Part shown: positions 43,063 through 52,248 of the stretch, piece after piece
How positions within the stretch are numbered: the stretch's first letter is position 1
Layout: each line of letters opens with the position of its first letter
Source: Arthrobacter sp. B1805
GTDB lineage: Bacteria; Actinomycetota; Actinomycetes; Actinomycetales; Micrococcaceae
Reading direction: 5' to 3'
Assembly: GCF_002929745.1 (NCBI RefSeq)
Contig: NZ_PJIQ01000008.1
Location: 62,001 to 126,000, forward strand
Length of the DNA stretch: 64,000 bases
Notes under the pieces: generated by a model
The model's input: only the letters and a program-made list of their open reading frames with translations
Databases searched by the model: none
What the model was told of the DNA's origin: nothing
Position numbers and translations under genes: made by a program

Positions 43063-43245
43063 CTAGTCGTTCTTGCTGCCGCCGTCGTCTTCCTCGGGCT
43101 CGAAGTTGCTCGGCTCCGCCGTCGAACCCGCCGCTACTCCGTCATCGCTCGCGGGAATGGTGCCGTCCGGCCCTACGCCGTCCGCCGCGTCGGTACTGTC
43201 GTTTCGCTCGGTACTGTCGTCTCGCTCGGTGCCTTCGGTGCTCAT
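43063..43245 (-). CDS. Small acidic low-complexity protein, 60 aa
   Basis: Starts MSTEGTERDDSTERNDST at ATG 43245 with AGGAGG 5 bases upstream. It is dominated by Asp, Glu, Ser, Thr and Gly, carries a near-perfect 18-base DNA repeat (ERxDST units), and ends EPEEDDGGSKND. Likely disordered. No family recognised; it could be real given the strong ribosome site, but coding is not certain. Confidence 0.5.
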   Translation of the reverse strand: MSTEGTERDDSTERNDSTDAADGVGPDGTIPASDDGVAAGSTAEPSNFEPEEDDGGSKND

Positions 43246-43330
43246 GGATCCTCCTGCGTCTCGATGTCTTCCGATCCTATGCTCGGGACCTGCCAATTGA
43301 CAGCAGGCTGATCATCGACGGTCGGATGCG

Positions 43331-44644
43331 TCAACTCCTGGTGGACCGCAGGGCGAGGGCGGACAGGGTTCCGAGGATGAACAGAACGACGGCGGCGAGT
43401 GCGGGCACGACCGACGCTCCGGCAGCCCCTCCGGACTCCGCAAGGGTGCCGGCGAGCGCGGAGCCGATGGCGGTGCCGGCCACGATGCCGCTGGCGAGGA
43501 ACGTCATGACGGTGCCCAGGCGATGCGCCGGCGCGACGGCCGAACCGATCGAGAAGATGGTCACCATGGTGGGACCGACGAAGATGCCGAGGAGGAACAG
43601 CACCACCAGCATTGCGGGAAGAGAACTCGGCAGGGCCAGGGCGCACGCCGCCAGTGCCATCGCGCCTGCAGACGCGACCCACCGGCTCGTGTGCCTGAAG
43701 CGCGGGGACCAGTACGCCACGGTCAGCGCGGCGATGGCGGAACTCGATCCCATGACCGCATAGAGCAGCCCGGAGGATTCGGCGGCACCGAAAGTGCCTG
43801 CGTACGCGGTGAGGAAGGTCTGGGTGGACCCGAAGAACGTCCCGATGGCGATCATTCCCGCCACGGGCAGCAGGACCAGCCCGAACGTGCGTGCGCGCGG
43901 AACCCCCTGCGAACTGCCTTCCTCATCGCCGCCGACGGGGGCCGGGCCCGCGTCACTGTGGGCGACGGTCGGATGCACGGCGAAGGCGCTGACGAGGGTG
44001 ATGGTCAGGGCCGCCGCGAGCGCCAGCGGGAGCCACGGTGCGATCAGGCTGGCGAGCAGCCCTACGAGCGCCGGCCCGAGGACGAATGTCAGTTCGTCGG
44101 CTGTTCCTTCGTACGACAGCGCCGTGTCCAGCGCGCTCCGCGGACTCCGACGGGTCATGGCCATCCAGCGGACCCGGGCGAAGGGACCGATCTGCGGGCA
44201 GGTGAAGCCCATGGCGAGGGAGGCGACGAGCACGAGGACGAGGGCGCTGCCCGTGAATCGTTCTGCGGTCAGCGTCATCACGAGCAGGCCTGCGATGGCC
44301 AGCGTGTTCAGGATCGCCGATGCGAGCAGCACGATGCGCTGGCCGCGCTTGTCGGCGAGGATGCCGAGGAGCGGCGCGCCCATGGCCGAGCCTAGGCCGA
44401 CGGCGCCGGCCGCGAAGCCGCCTGCCGCATAGGAGCCGCTGGCAGTCGTGACCAGCGTGAGGGCACCGACGGTGAGCATCGCCAGGGGCAGCCGCGCGAA
44501 GAAGCCGATGATCAGGAAGGAAGAGCCGGCAAGGTGCGGAAGGACACCGAACTTGCCGAGGCGTGACCGGCGCGGGATGCCGAGCTGGGACTGGTCCGGT
44601 GAACGAAGAGGTTCCGGCGTGGCCGGGGAGGGGTTCTTGTACAT
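43331..44644 (-). CDS. MFS transporter
   Basis: 437 residues, about 12 hydrophobic helices, typical of the major facilitator superfamily. The loop 2-3 signature appears as GILADKRGQRIVLLASAIL near residue 100. Helix pairs such as SALVLVLVASLAMGFTC and LPAMLVVLFLLGIFVGPTM are clear. A cytoplasmic loop of 35 residues (SDAGPAPVGGDEEGSSQG) separates the halves near 225. The N-terminal 35 residues are polar. Related proteins are annotated as sugar or drug exporters; no substrate can be assigned. ATG 44644 is used; the open frame above it reads antisense to sbcC. Confidence 0.87.
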   Translation of the reverse strand: MYKNPSPATPEPLRSPDQSQLGIPRRSRLGKFGVLPHLAGSSFLIIGFFARLPLAMLTVGALTLVTTASGSYAAGGFAAGAVGLGSAMGAPLLGILADKRGQRIVLLASAILNTLAIAGLLVMTLTAERFTGSALVLVLVASLAMGFTCPQIGPFARVRWMAMTRRSPRSALDTALSYEGTADELTFVLGPALVGLLASLIAPWLPLALAAALTITLVSAFAVHPTVAHSDAGPAPVGGDEEGSSQGVPRARTFGLVLLPVAGMIAIGTFFGSTQTFLTAYAGTFGAAESSGLLYAVMGSSSAIAALTVAYWSPRFRHTSRWVASAGAMALAACALALPSSLPAMLVVLFLLGIFVGPTMVTIFSIGSAVAPAHRLGTVMTFLASGIVAGTAIGSALAGTLAESGGAAGASVVPALAAVVLFILGTLSALALRSTRS

Positions 44645-44666
44645 GCGCTTTCCGGGTGCATCGAAC

Positions 44667-44692
44667 GCGCATCGTCCCCCCTCCCGATGCGC
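44667..44692 (-). terminator. Hairpin between sbcC and the MFS gene
   Basis: GCGCATCG/CGATGCGC, an 8-bp stem with a 10-base loop and flanking CGGGT/ACCCG that can extend it. It lies 22 bases past the sbcC stop. Confidence 0.5.
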
Positions 44693-44714
44693 CCGACCCG
44701 GTAACGCATCAAGT

Positions 44715-47700
44715 TTACACGCTGGCCGGCTGCTCCACGAAGCGCAGGCTCGACCCTTGCCGGCCCTTGATGACCTGCAACTGCGCCCCCACCCGTTGTT
44801 TGAGCTCGGGCACGTGACTGACCAGTCCCACGACACGCCCGCCGCTCCTGAGTCCTTCCAGCGCGTCCATGACATGTTCGAGCGCCTGATCATCGAGAGA
44901 GCCGAATCCCTCGTCGACGAAGAGCGTCTCGATGTCGAGCCCTCCCGACTCCTGCTGGACGACGTCGGCCAGGCCGAGCGCCAGCGCAAGCGAGGCCATG
45001 AAGGACTCGCCACCCGAGAGCGTGGAGGTATCCCTCCGATTCCCGGTCCAGCCGTCGATGACGTTCAGGCCCAGCCCGGACCGCTTGTTGCCCGCCGTGG
45101 CGTCGCTGTGCACCAGTGCGTAGCGGCCGTCGGACATCTGCAGCAAGCGTTCGGTGGCGGCGGCCGCTACCTGCTCGAGGCGCGAAGCGAGCACATACGT
45201 GGCCAGCGGCATCTTGTACAGGTTCTCTCCTCCTCCTCGCGCAGTGTCAGCAACGGCTGCGACCAGCCGGGCATGCGCGCGCAGCGGCTCGATGACCTGC
45301 TCGAGATCGGCGAACTTCCGCGCGTAGGTCTCGAGCTGCGCCACCGAGTGACCGAGCACTTCGGCGCTGATGCCCGCTCGCTGCGCTCGACCTCGGAGGT
45401 CGTCGGCGGCGCCGGCGGCCAGTCGCTGGTCCTCGTCCGTGGGTCGCTCGATGCCCTCCTGCTCCTCACGCAGGCCCTCACGCACGCTTTCCTCGTCCCA
45501 CGCTGCGTCGAGGCGGTGCGCGCGTGCCTCGTACTCCCGTATCGCGCCGAGGATCCGCGCATGGTCGTCCTCCGCCAGGAGTGCCGCGCGGGCAGCATCA
45601 GCCGATTCGAACGGGGTGTCGCGCAACGCCTCACTCACGCGCCGGCGGCTGTCCTCCTGTCGAGTCTCGGCCCGGGCGAGGGCGTCGAGGGATTCCCGGA
45701 CCGCCTCGAGATCGTCGTCGGCACTCTGCACCGCGCTGATGCGGGCCGCCAGCGACGGCGCGTCCCCGCGCAGCCCCGCAAGTCGGGACGCCAGCGCGTC
45801 CTCCTGGTCGAGCAACGAGGACCGCCGAGCATCGGCGACGGAACGCTTCTCGCGCAGTGAGTCCCGGAGCAGGCACGACCGTTCCTCGTCATCGCTCCCG
45901 CGCTGGATACGCTCCTCGACAGCCGCACGTTCGGCATGTGCCGCTTCGGCGTCCGTCAGCTTCTTCCGTGCAACCCGCGCTGCTGCCGCAGCATCTTCAG
46001 GAGAGGCCCCTCCCCCGCGCGCGGCGAGGTCCGCCACCTCGAGGCGCGCACGATCCCGGAGGTCACGCGCGGCGTGCAGCACCTTCTCGGCTTCCGCTTG
46101 CAGGCGGCGTGCCGCCTGTTCCTCCGCCAGGCTGACCCTGTCACCACCCGGAGAGGCCACGGGCGAGGGGTGCTCGGAGCTGCCGCACACCGGGCACGGC
46201 TCGCCGTCCACCAGACTTTCGGCAAGTTCCTCGGCGGCCTGTTCCAGGCGGAGCTGGAGCTTGGTGAGCCACTGCTCCTTCAGGTCGAGGAACCGCTCCG
46301 AAGCCGCCGCATGATCGGCGTCCGCCGTCACCTGCCGTTTCTGCGCCGCACGGAACTGCCTGGCTGTCTCCTCCGTAGCGACAGCAGCGGCGAGGTCGGC
46401 ACGCAGGTGCGTCAGGCCGTCGGCAGCTTCCCGCAAGGGAGCGAGCCTCTCGGTATCTGCTGCGCGCTCGAGCTGAACCCGGGCGATGACCGCGTCGATA
46501 CCCTCTATCCGCGTGTCCAGCTCCACGAGTTCCTTGCTCCTGGCGTCGAGTTCGGAGCGGACCTCCAGGAGCCTGCGCTCCTCGGGCAGCGCCGCGCGGA
46601 GCACCGCGAGCGTGGACGACGACGACGCACAGGCCGCGGTCAGTCGTTCGCGCGTGAGGTGCGCCGGCTCGTCCTCGGAATCCGCACCGCCCAGGAATTC
46701 GGTGGAGGCCGCGTTGTCCCTCAGGCGGCGGAGCGCCTCGTCGTACCGGGTCCGTGCACTATCCGCTGCCGTGGATGCCTCGTGGTCCAGATGCAGCAGC
46801 GCGGCCAGCCTGTGCGCCTCGTCGTGGCGCCTCGCCAGGTCGGCCATGCGGGCGATGTCCTGAGCCCGCTCCCGGTGGGCGCTCTGCTGAGTCCGGACCC
46901 GTTCGAGAGCATCGAACCGATCCTGTCTCCGTCTGAGCGCCGCGAGCGCCCCGTCTGCGAGTGCACTTCGTTCCGCAAGTTCGGTGCTCTCCCCCGCGGC
47001 GGCATCACGGCGCTCCGCGAGTGCCGCGACGAGCACCCGCATCGATGCCGCCCACTCCTCGGCGGACAGAGGGTCGATGCCGAGGTCCGCCACACCGAGA
47101 TCATGGCGTTCGGCCTCGTCGATCGCCCGCAGGAAGAGATTCCGTTGCTTGCCCTCCTGCTCGGCGAGGGCCCGGACCGCGCGCTGGCTCTCCTCCGCGA
47201 GCAGCCGCTCGAGGTCCTCGAAGCGCGTTGTCGAGAAGAGCTTCTGCAGCAGTTCCCGCCGAACCTTCGCGTCGGCACGGAGGAAAGCGGCGAACTCGCC
47301 CTGAGGCAGCATCACGACCTTGGTGAACTGTTCCTTGTCCATACCGAGGAGTGCCTGCAACTCGAGGCCGGCTTCGTCATTGCGGGCCGACTTCTGTACC
47401 CACTCCGAACCGATCCGCTCGCTGAGGAGAGTGCGGGCCTGCTCGAGCGTGGTGCCGCTGCCGCGTCGCGACGGCCGGTCCCAGGCGGGCGAGCGGACCA
47501 CCCTGAAGCGACGGTCACAGGCCGTGAACTCGAGGGATACCTCGGGAGCGAGGGACGCCGCCGCGTGATCGCTGCGTAGCCGTTTGGCGGCCTGCCGTGC
47601 ACCGGGAACGGAACCGTAGAGGGCGAAGCACACGGCGTCGAGCACGCTGGATTTGCCGGCACCCGTCGGGCCGTTCAGGAGGAACAGGCCCTGACTCGAC

Positions 47701-47774
47701 AGCGCGTCGAAGTCGACGACCTGCCTGTCGGCGAACGGGCCGAAGGCTTGGATCTCGAGGTGATGGAGTCTCAT
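44715..47774 (-). CDS. sbcC: Exonuclease subunit SbcC (Rad50-like)
   Basis: 1019-residue SMC-type ATPase that works with SbcD to open and trim DNA ends and hairpins. Walker A is FLLNGPTGAGKSSVLDAV near residue 32. Long coiled coils (about 170-850) meet at the zinc hook GEPCPVCGSSEHPS near 525. The ABC signature is STLSGGESFMASLALALG near 925 and Walker B is IETLFVDEGFGSLDDQ. Complete. The stop of sbcD lies 9 bases before its ATG, so the two form one transcript. Confidence 0.96.
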   Translation of the reverse strand: MRLHHLEIQAFGPFADRQVVDFDALSSQGLFLLNGPTGAGKSSVLDAVCFALYGSVPGARQAAKRLRSDHAAASLAPEVSLEFTACDRRFRVVRSPAWDRPSRRGSGTTLEQARTLLSERIGSEWVQKSARNDEAGLELQALLGMDKEQFTKVVMLPQGEFAAFLRADAKVRRELLQKLFSTTRFEDLERLLAEESQRAVRALAEQEGKQRNLFLRAIDEAERHDLGVADLGIDPLSAEEWAASMRVLVAALAERRDAAAGESTELAERSALADGALAALRRRQDRFDALERVRTQQSAHRERAQDIARMADLARRHDEAHRLAALLHLDHEASTAADSARTRYDEALRRLRDNAASTEFLGGADSEDEPAHLTRERLTAACASSSSTLAVLRAALPEERRLLEVRSELDARSKELVELDTRIEGIDAVIARVQLERAADTERLAPLREAADGLTHLRADLAAAVATEETARQFRAAQKRQVTADADHAAASERFLDLKEQWLTKLQLRLEQAAEELAESLVDGEPCPVCGSSEHPSPVASPGGDRVSLAEEQAARRLQAEAEKVLHAARDLRDRARLEVADLAARGGGASPEDAAAAARVARKKLTDAEAAHAERAAVEERIQRGSDDEERSCLLRDSLREKRSVADARRSSLLDQEDALASRLAGLRGDAPSLAARISAVQSADDDLEAVRESLDALARAETRQEDSRRRVSEALRDTPFESADAARAALLAEDDHARILGAIREYEARAHRLDAAWDEESVREGLREEQEGIERPTDEDQRLAAGAADDLRGRAQRAGISAEVLGHSVAQLETYARKFADLEQVIEPLRAHARLVAAVADTARGGGENLYKMPLATYVLASRLEQVAAAATERLLQMSDGRYALVHSDATAGNKRSGLGLNVIDGWTGNRRDTSTLSGGESFMASLALALGLADVVQQESGGLDIETLFVDEGFGSLDDQALEHVMDALEGLRSGGRVVGLVSHVPELKQRVGAQLQVIKGRQGSSLRFVEQPASV

Positions 47775-47783
47775 CTGCGCGTC

Positions 47784-48947
47784 CTAGCGCTCGTGGGCCA
47801 GGCTCAGGGCGGCGTCCACCGTGGATTCGACCAGTGCCTGTTCCTCCGGCGACGCCTTGCGCCCCCGGACGTGCTCGAGGAACCCGCAGCAGATCTCCGC
47901 GTCGTCCCGTGCTGCGGCGATGCGCTGGCTGTAGGTGCGGTTGTCCGTGCGTTCGCCGCCCTCGGGCGCGAACGCAAGCACGAGCGTATCGGGGAAGCGT
48001 GCCCTGAGCCGCTCCATCGCCCGAGCGGGCCGCTCCGGATCCGTGAGGGTGACATGGCAATAGGCGGACTCCGCCCATTCCAGGTCATCCCGGCCCAGCA
48101 GGTCCTCGAGCGCACCGTTGAGGACGGCGAGATCACGTGGAGCCGGCCAGTCCACTGTCCGGATCTCCTCCACGCCCTGCGGTGACACCTCCAGGAGCCA
48201 GGCGCCTTTCCTGTGGGTGGCCTCGGAGAAGGAGTACGCGAGGGGCGAGCCCGAGTAGCGCACGGTCTCCGACAGCTTCTGCTTCCCGTGCAGGTGGCCC
48301 AGTGCGCTGTAGTCGAACTCGTCGAACAGGGACAGCGGTACCGCCCCGAGCCCGCCGATCGCGAGGTCCCGCTCGCTGTCGGAACCGGCGCCACCGGCCG
48401 CGAAGGTGTGTGCCATGACGATCGACACGACGCGGCGGCTGCCGCTCCTGCGGCCGATGTCAGCCCGGATGCGGCCGACGGCGGCGCGCGTCACTGCGGT
48501 GTGCGAGCTCGAATCCGCCTGCAGCGTCTCCGCGACGACCCGGGGCTCGAGGTAAGGGATGCCGTACACGGCCAGTTCCGCATCTGCACCGAGTGGAAAG
48601 ACCACGGCGGTTGCGATGTCCTCGACCCGCGTCCGCAGGTGGACTCCGCCCCGGGCCAGGATCCTTCCGCCGAAACCGAGCCGTGTCGCGGAGTCGTGAT
48701 TGCCACTGCTGACGACCACGTGTGCGCCGGCAAGCGTCAGGCGCTCCAGGGCTTCGTCGAAGAGTGCGACGACGTCGACGGGGGGCAACGCGCGATCGTA
48801 GACGTCACCGGCCACGAGGACGACGTCGACGGCCTCCTCACGCACCGTCTTCTCGAGGTTGTCGATGAAGATCCGCTGCGCGTCGATCATCCTGGTGCCG
48901 TGGAACGACCGGCCCAGGTGCCAGTCGGATGTGTGGAGGATCCTCAT
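47784..48947 (-). CDS. sbcD: Exonuclease subunit SbcD (Mre11-like)
   Basis: 387-residue metallophosphoesterase nuclease. Phosphoesterase motifs: MRILHTSDWHLGRSFHG (D-x-H), VLVAGDVYDRALPP (GDxxD), VVSSGNHDSATRLGFGG (GNHD) and VSIVMAHTFAAGG with SALGHLHGKQKL (H-x-H). The last 120 residues form the capping and SbcC-binding part. ATG 48947 starts the first motif directly and lies 7 bases after a TAGCGT box; an upstream start at 48977 is less likely. Confidence 0.95.
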   Translation of the reverse strand: MRILHTSDWHLGRSFHGTRMIDAQRIFIDNLEKTVREEAVDVVLVAGDVYDRALPPVDVVALFDEALERLTLAGAHVVVSSGNHDSATRLGFGGRILARGGVHLRTRVEDIATAVVFPLGADAELAVYGIPYLEPRVVAETLQADSSSHTAVTRAAVGRIRADIGRRSGSRRVVSIVMAHTFAAGGAGSDSERDLAIGGLGAVPLSLFDEFDYSALGHLHGKQKLSETVRYSGSPLAYSFSEATHRKGAWLLEVSPQGVEEIRTVDWPAPRDLAVLNGALEDLLGRDDLEWAESAYCHVTLTDPERPARAMERLRARFPDTLVLAFAPEGGERTDNRTYSQRIAAARDDAEICCGFLEHVRGRKASPEEQALVESTVDAALSLAHER

Positions 48948-48954
48948 GATTTTC

Positions 48955-48960
48955 ACGCTA
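48955..48960 (-). promoter_or_regulatory. sbcD -10 box (leaderless)
   Basis: TAGCGT on the minus strand, 7 bases, then ATG 48947. Sets the sbcD start. Confidence 0.5.
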
Positions 48961-49013
48961 CCGCCGCACGCCGACATTCGATGGATCAGCGCGCGACGGA
49001 CCCTCGATCAGGG

Positions 49014-50045
49014 TCAGCGCATCCGCCCTGACGTGCCGGATCCGGCGTCGCCGTCGCCGTCGCCGGAGGAAAGGTCGCGCCCGTCCGAGGCCGTCGATGC
49101 GAAGAAGGATTGCGCATCGCCGGCTGACGCATCGGCTGAAGTACCGGCTGAGGAACCGGCCGCGGAACCGGTGGCGAGCGACTGCTCGTCGGCATGAACC
49201 CCCAGCTGAACGGCGACGGCGGATGCGGGTGCCTCGGAGTCTGCAGCCTCGAGGCGCTCCGGGCGGGGCGCGCCCCACGAGTCGACGCTCCGGAAGACCA
49301 GCCCTGCAATCAGGCCGCCGATGATCGGAGCGACCCAGAAGAGCCACAGCTGCTCGAGCGCCCAGGTCTCGGCGAAGATGGCCGAGGCCGTCGCCCGCAC
49401 AGGATTGATTCCACCGTTGGTGACGGGGAGGAGGAAGGAGAGCAGACCGGCGAAGGTCAGGCCGACTGCGAACGGCGCGAGGTCGCGCCGGGCGCGCTTC
49501 GAGGTCGCACCGAGGAACACGGCCACCAACAGTGCCGTGGCGACGACCTCCAGCAGGAAGGCGCTCGTCAGGGGGAACTGGACCGGCGAGTGCTCCGCAT
49601 AGCCGTTCGAGGCCGAGCTGAAGAACTCGCGGATGCCCGTGAGCTGCGGGTTGGCGCTGAGCACCAGCCAGATCAGTCCTGATGCCGCGACGGCGCCCAG
49701 GACCTGCGCGACGATGTAGGGGACTACAGCCTTCCAGTCCATCCTGCCGGCCACGGCAGACGCAAGGGTGATGGCGGGATTGAAGTGACCACCCGAGACG
49801 TGACCGAAGGCGATCATGGCCGCGATGACGGCGAAGCCGAAGACCAGGGTGGGCTGCAGCGCCGTCTCCGTGGCCAGCATCGTCGCTCCCAGACCGACGA
49901 GGATGACGAGGAACGAGCCGGCCCCCTCGGCGATGGACCTTGCTGTGAGGCCGGGGGTGCGCAACGCGTCGTCGTGTCCGGCCGTGGCGAGGCCTGCATC
50001 GGCTGACGCTCCTGCCGTCGTCGAGGTGTGATTCATGGGATGCAT
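49014..50045 (-). CDS. Aquaporin (MIP family) with C-terminal tail
   Basis: 343-residue channel with six helices (about residues 38-255). The first pore half-helix is HVSGGHFNPAITLASA (NPA) near 85. The second reads NGGINPVRATASAI, so NPA is replaced by NPV while the selectivity-filter Arg is kept. AqpZ-type spacing suggests a water channel, not a glycerol facilitator. Beyond residue 260 is a polar tail of about 80 residues rich in Ala, Ser, Gly and Asp, absent from most aquaporins. The N-terminal 35 residues are also low-complexity. ATG 50045 and ATG 50036 are both possible. Confidence 0.9.
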   Translation of the reverse strand: MHPMNHTSTTAGASADAGLATAGHDDALRTPGLTARSIAEGAGSFLVILVGLGATMLATETALQPTLVFGFAVIAAMIAFGHVSGGHFNPAITLASAVAGRMDWKAVVPYIVAQVLGAVAASGLIWLVLSANPQLTGIREFFSSASNGYAEHSPVQFPLTSAFLLEVVATALLVAVFLGATSKRARRDLAPFAVGLTFAGLLSFLLPVTNGGINPVRATASAIFAETWALEQLWLFWVAPIIGGLIAGLVFRSVDSWGAPRPERLEAADSEAPASAVAVQLGVHADEQSLATGSAAGSSAGTSADASAGDAQSFFASTASDGRDLSSGDGDGDAGSGTSGRMR

Positions 50046-50163
50046 GTTCCTTCAGTCGTTCCTGCAGAGACCGCCCGGTGGTGCACCGGGCCGCCGACAA
50101 GCCTTCCATCCTAGTCTGCGTGGCGGCTGGGAGGCGCACGCCTCAGGGCCGGTGCCCTGTCCC

Positions 50164-50169
50164 TAGACT
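50164..50169 (+). promoter_or_regulatory. -10 box of the ADP-ribosylglycohydrolase-like gene
   Basis: TAGACT, 7 bases, then GTG 50177 (followed at once by ATG). The spacing selects the GTG for a leaderless transcript. Confidence 0.5.
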
Positions 50170-50176
50170 GGGGGAC

Positions 50177-51268
50177 GTGATGAACGACAGCACTCCCGAC
50201 CACAGCGCGCACGAACCCTCCGGCGGTACGACGACGGGGTCGGGCCCGATCACCTATGAGGACCGCGTCCTCGGTTGCCTCCTCGGCACGATGGCCGGTG
50301 ATGCCTATGGGGTTCTGTACGCCGCGGGAGACGATCCGACGATCGCACTCGGCGATCCGGCAGCGTCGGCTGTCTCCGACGCGACGCAACTCACCCTGTA
50401 CACCGTCGACGCGCTGATCGAGGCACTCGAATGGGCGAACGACGGCGTCGCGGCGGATGAGACCGCCTGCCTGTGGCTGGCCTACCTCCGCTGGCTCGGT
50501 CGCCAGGGCGAGCACCTGCCGTCCAACGCGCCCGCGCCGCCCGCCCGGTGGCTGGATCGGCAGGATGACCTCCTTCCCGTGCACGACGCCGACGCCGACA
50601 CGGTGCGCGCGCTCCTGACCGGCGAGATGGGCACTCAGGCCCGTCCCCTCAATCCCACGGCGCACGGTCCGGGTGCACTGATGCGATCGGCTCCTTTCGG
50701 GCTGGTTCCGCGCATCCCGGCCAGCATGGTCGAACGCCTCACGATCGAGGGCGCCGCGCTGACGCACGGCTCACCGGAAGCGCGGAGCACGGCCGCCCTG
50801 TACAGCGCCGTCATCCGCGCGCTGGCGATCGATGGCCTCACCCTCGAGGAGGCGATCAGCGAGGAGCGCGTCGGCGAGATCCACCTGGCCAGGGAGGCGC
50901 CTCGCGACCCCGCCGGACGCCTCTCGGCCGGAGAACCGGCCACCGATTCGCCTGCGATCGCTGGTTCGGGAAACCCCGCCGGCGGTACGACGGCGGCGGG
51001 GACCTTCGCGGCTGCCCTCCAGGCCGCGCGCGAGGGCGCCGGTGCGCCGGCATCGCCGCGTGGACAGCTGGAGGCCGCCGTGGCGCACGCTGCTTCCGCA
51101 GGCCGGCCCGATGCGTCACCCGTCGTCGCGGCGTCCCTGGCAGGTGGCATCATCGGTGCCCTCCACGGCACAGGGGCCCTTCCTCCCGTGTACCTCACCG
51201 CGCCTGGACTCGCTGACGTGGTGCGCTCGCTCACACGCACATTGCTGAGGGCGACCACCGGCTCCTGA
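50177..51268 (+). CDS. ADP-ribosylglycohydrolase family protein, ligands degenerate
   Basis: 363 residues resembling the DraG/ARH fold, which removes ADP-ribose from proteins. RVLGCLLGTMAGDAYGVLYA near residue 30 and SDATQLTLYTVDALIEALEW near 66 match the N-terminal family pattern; LTHGSPEARSTAALYSAVIR near 195 is the central one. Active members read SDDT for the first metal site and have a second Asp pair (D-x-D-S/T) near the end. Here SDAT and DASPVVAASLAGGIIGAL replace them, so metal binding and catalysis may be lost. A Gly/Ala/Pro-rich insert lies at 245-300. Alternative start ATG 50180. Confidence 0.8.
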   Translation: MMNDSTPDHSAHEPSGGTTTGSGPITYEDRVLGCLLGTMAGDAYGVLYAAGDDPTIALGDPAASAVSDATQLTLYTVDALIEALEWANDGVAADETACLWLAYLRWLGRQGEHLPSNAPAPPARWLDRQDDLLPVHDADADTVRALLTGEMGTQARPLNPTAHGPGALMRSAPFGLVPRIPASMVERLTIEGAALTHGSPEARSTAALYSAVIRALAIDGLTLEEAISEERVGEIHLAREAPRDPAGRLSAGEPATDSPAIAGSGNPAGGTTAAGTFAAALQAAREGAGAPASPRGQLEAAVAHAASAGRPDASPVVAASLAGGIIGALHGTGALPPVYLTAPGLADVVRSLTRTLLRATTGS

Positions 51269-51299
51269 CGGGGACTCGCGGCGATTGCTCGGAGGTCCC

Positions 51300-51305
51300 T
51301 AGTCT
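51300..51305 (+). promoter_or_regulatory. -10 box of the 51313 SDR gene
   Basis: TAGTCT, 7 bases, then ATG 51313. Leaderless pattern. Confidence 0.5.
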
Positions 51306-51312
51306 TGAGGGC

Positions 51313-52227
51313 ATGTGGAGTCCCGTCGCCCTTCCGCCGCTCACCGGCCACCGCGTCCTGGTCACGGGAGGCAATGCCGGCCTCGGCTATTTCGCCTGCG
51401 AGCAACTAGCCGGAGCAGGCGCTGTCGTGGTCATGGCGTCACGCAGCGAGGAGAAGGCGACCTCGGCGATCCGCGCCATCAGGACCAGGGTTCCTGACGC
51501 CGACATCACCTTCCAGCCCCTCGACCTGGCAGATCTGGCCTCGGTCAGGGCTGCAGCGACGACCATCGCCGAAGGACCGCCCCTGACCGGCCTGCTGGCC
51601 AACGCAGGAGTGGTGAGATCGCCCGAGCGAAAAACCACCGCGGAGGGCTACGAGCTCCTGTTCGGGACGAACCATCTGGGGCACTACGCCCTTCTCGCCC
51701 TGCTCCTGCCGAAGCTGTCCGCCGCAGGTACCAGGATCGTCCACCTCGGAAGCATCAGCCGTCGTTGGGCGCAACTGACGTCGTCGTCCCTGCAACCGGC
51801 GACCTACCGCAACACGACCGCGTACGCCACATCGAAGCTCGCCGTCATGGCGTTCGGGTTCGAGCTTGCCCGCCGCCTCGAGCTGACCGGTAGCGCCGCT
51901 ACGAGCGTCGTGGCCCACCCCGGTCTCGCACTAGGCATGTTCACGCCCGTCCGGCAGGGCGTCGCTGCCCATCGGGACGCACCCCGGTGGCGGCAGCGTG
52001 TCATGAAGACCGTCGCGCAGGGCAAGGACGAGGGCGCCTGGCCCCTCGTTCGCGCGGCCGTCGATCCCACCGTCCCGAACGGGGCCTACTGCGGGCCCGA
52101 CGGCTGGTTTCAGCTCAAGGGAAGACCAGTACTCGTGCGGGCGGAGCCACGCGCCCGCGAGGCCAACACCGCGTCGAGGCTCATCGACCTCTCGGCCGAA
52201 CTCACAGGCATCGAGCTCCGATTCTGA
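51313..52227 (+). CDS. Short-chain dehydrogenase/reductase
   Basis: 304-residue SDR of the same broad group as the one at 33119. NAD(P) motif VLVTGGNAGLGYFACEQLAG near residue 15, LDLADLASVRAAAT, LLANAGVVRSPERKT, FGTNHLGHYALLALLLPKL, the catalytic Ser in VHLGSISRRWA and Tyr-Lys in TAYATSKLAVMAFG near 176-180. HPGLALGMFTPVR follows. No partner gene is adjacent; the substrate is unknown. Confidence 0.87.
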   Translation: MWSPVALPPLTGHRVLVTGGNAGLGYFACEQLAGAGAVVVMASRSEEKATSAIRAIRTRVPDADITFQPLDLADLASVRAAATTIAEGPPLTGLLANAGVVRSPERKTTAEGYELLFGTNHLGHYALLALLLPKLSAAGTRIVHLGSISRRWAQLTSSSLQPATYRNTTAYATSKLAVMAFGFELARRLELTGSAATSVVAHPGLALGMFTPVRQGVAAHRDAPRWRQRVMKTVAQGKDEGAWPLVRAAVDPTVPNGAYCGPDGWFQLKGRPVLVRAEPRAREANTASRLIDLSAELTGIELRF

Positions 52228-52248
52228 CGGGGACGGCGGACCTGCGGA

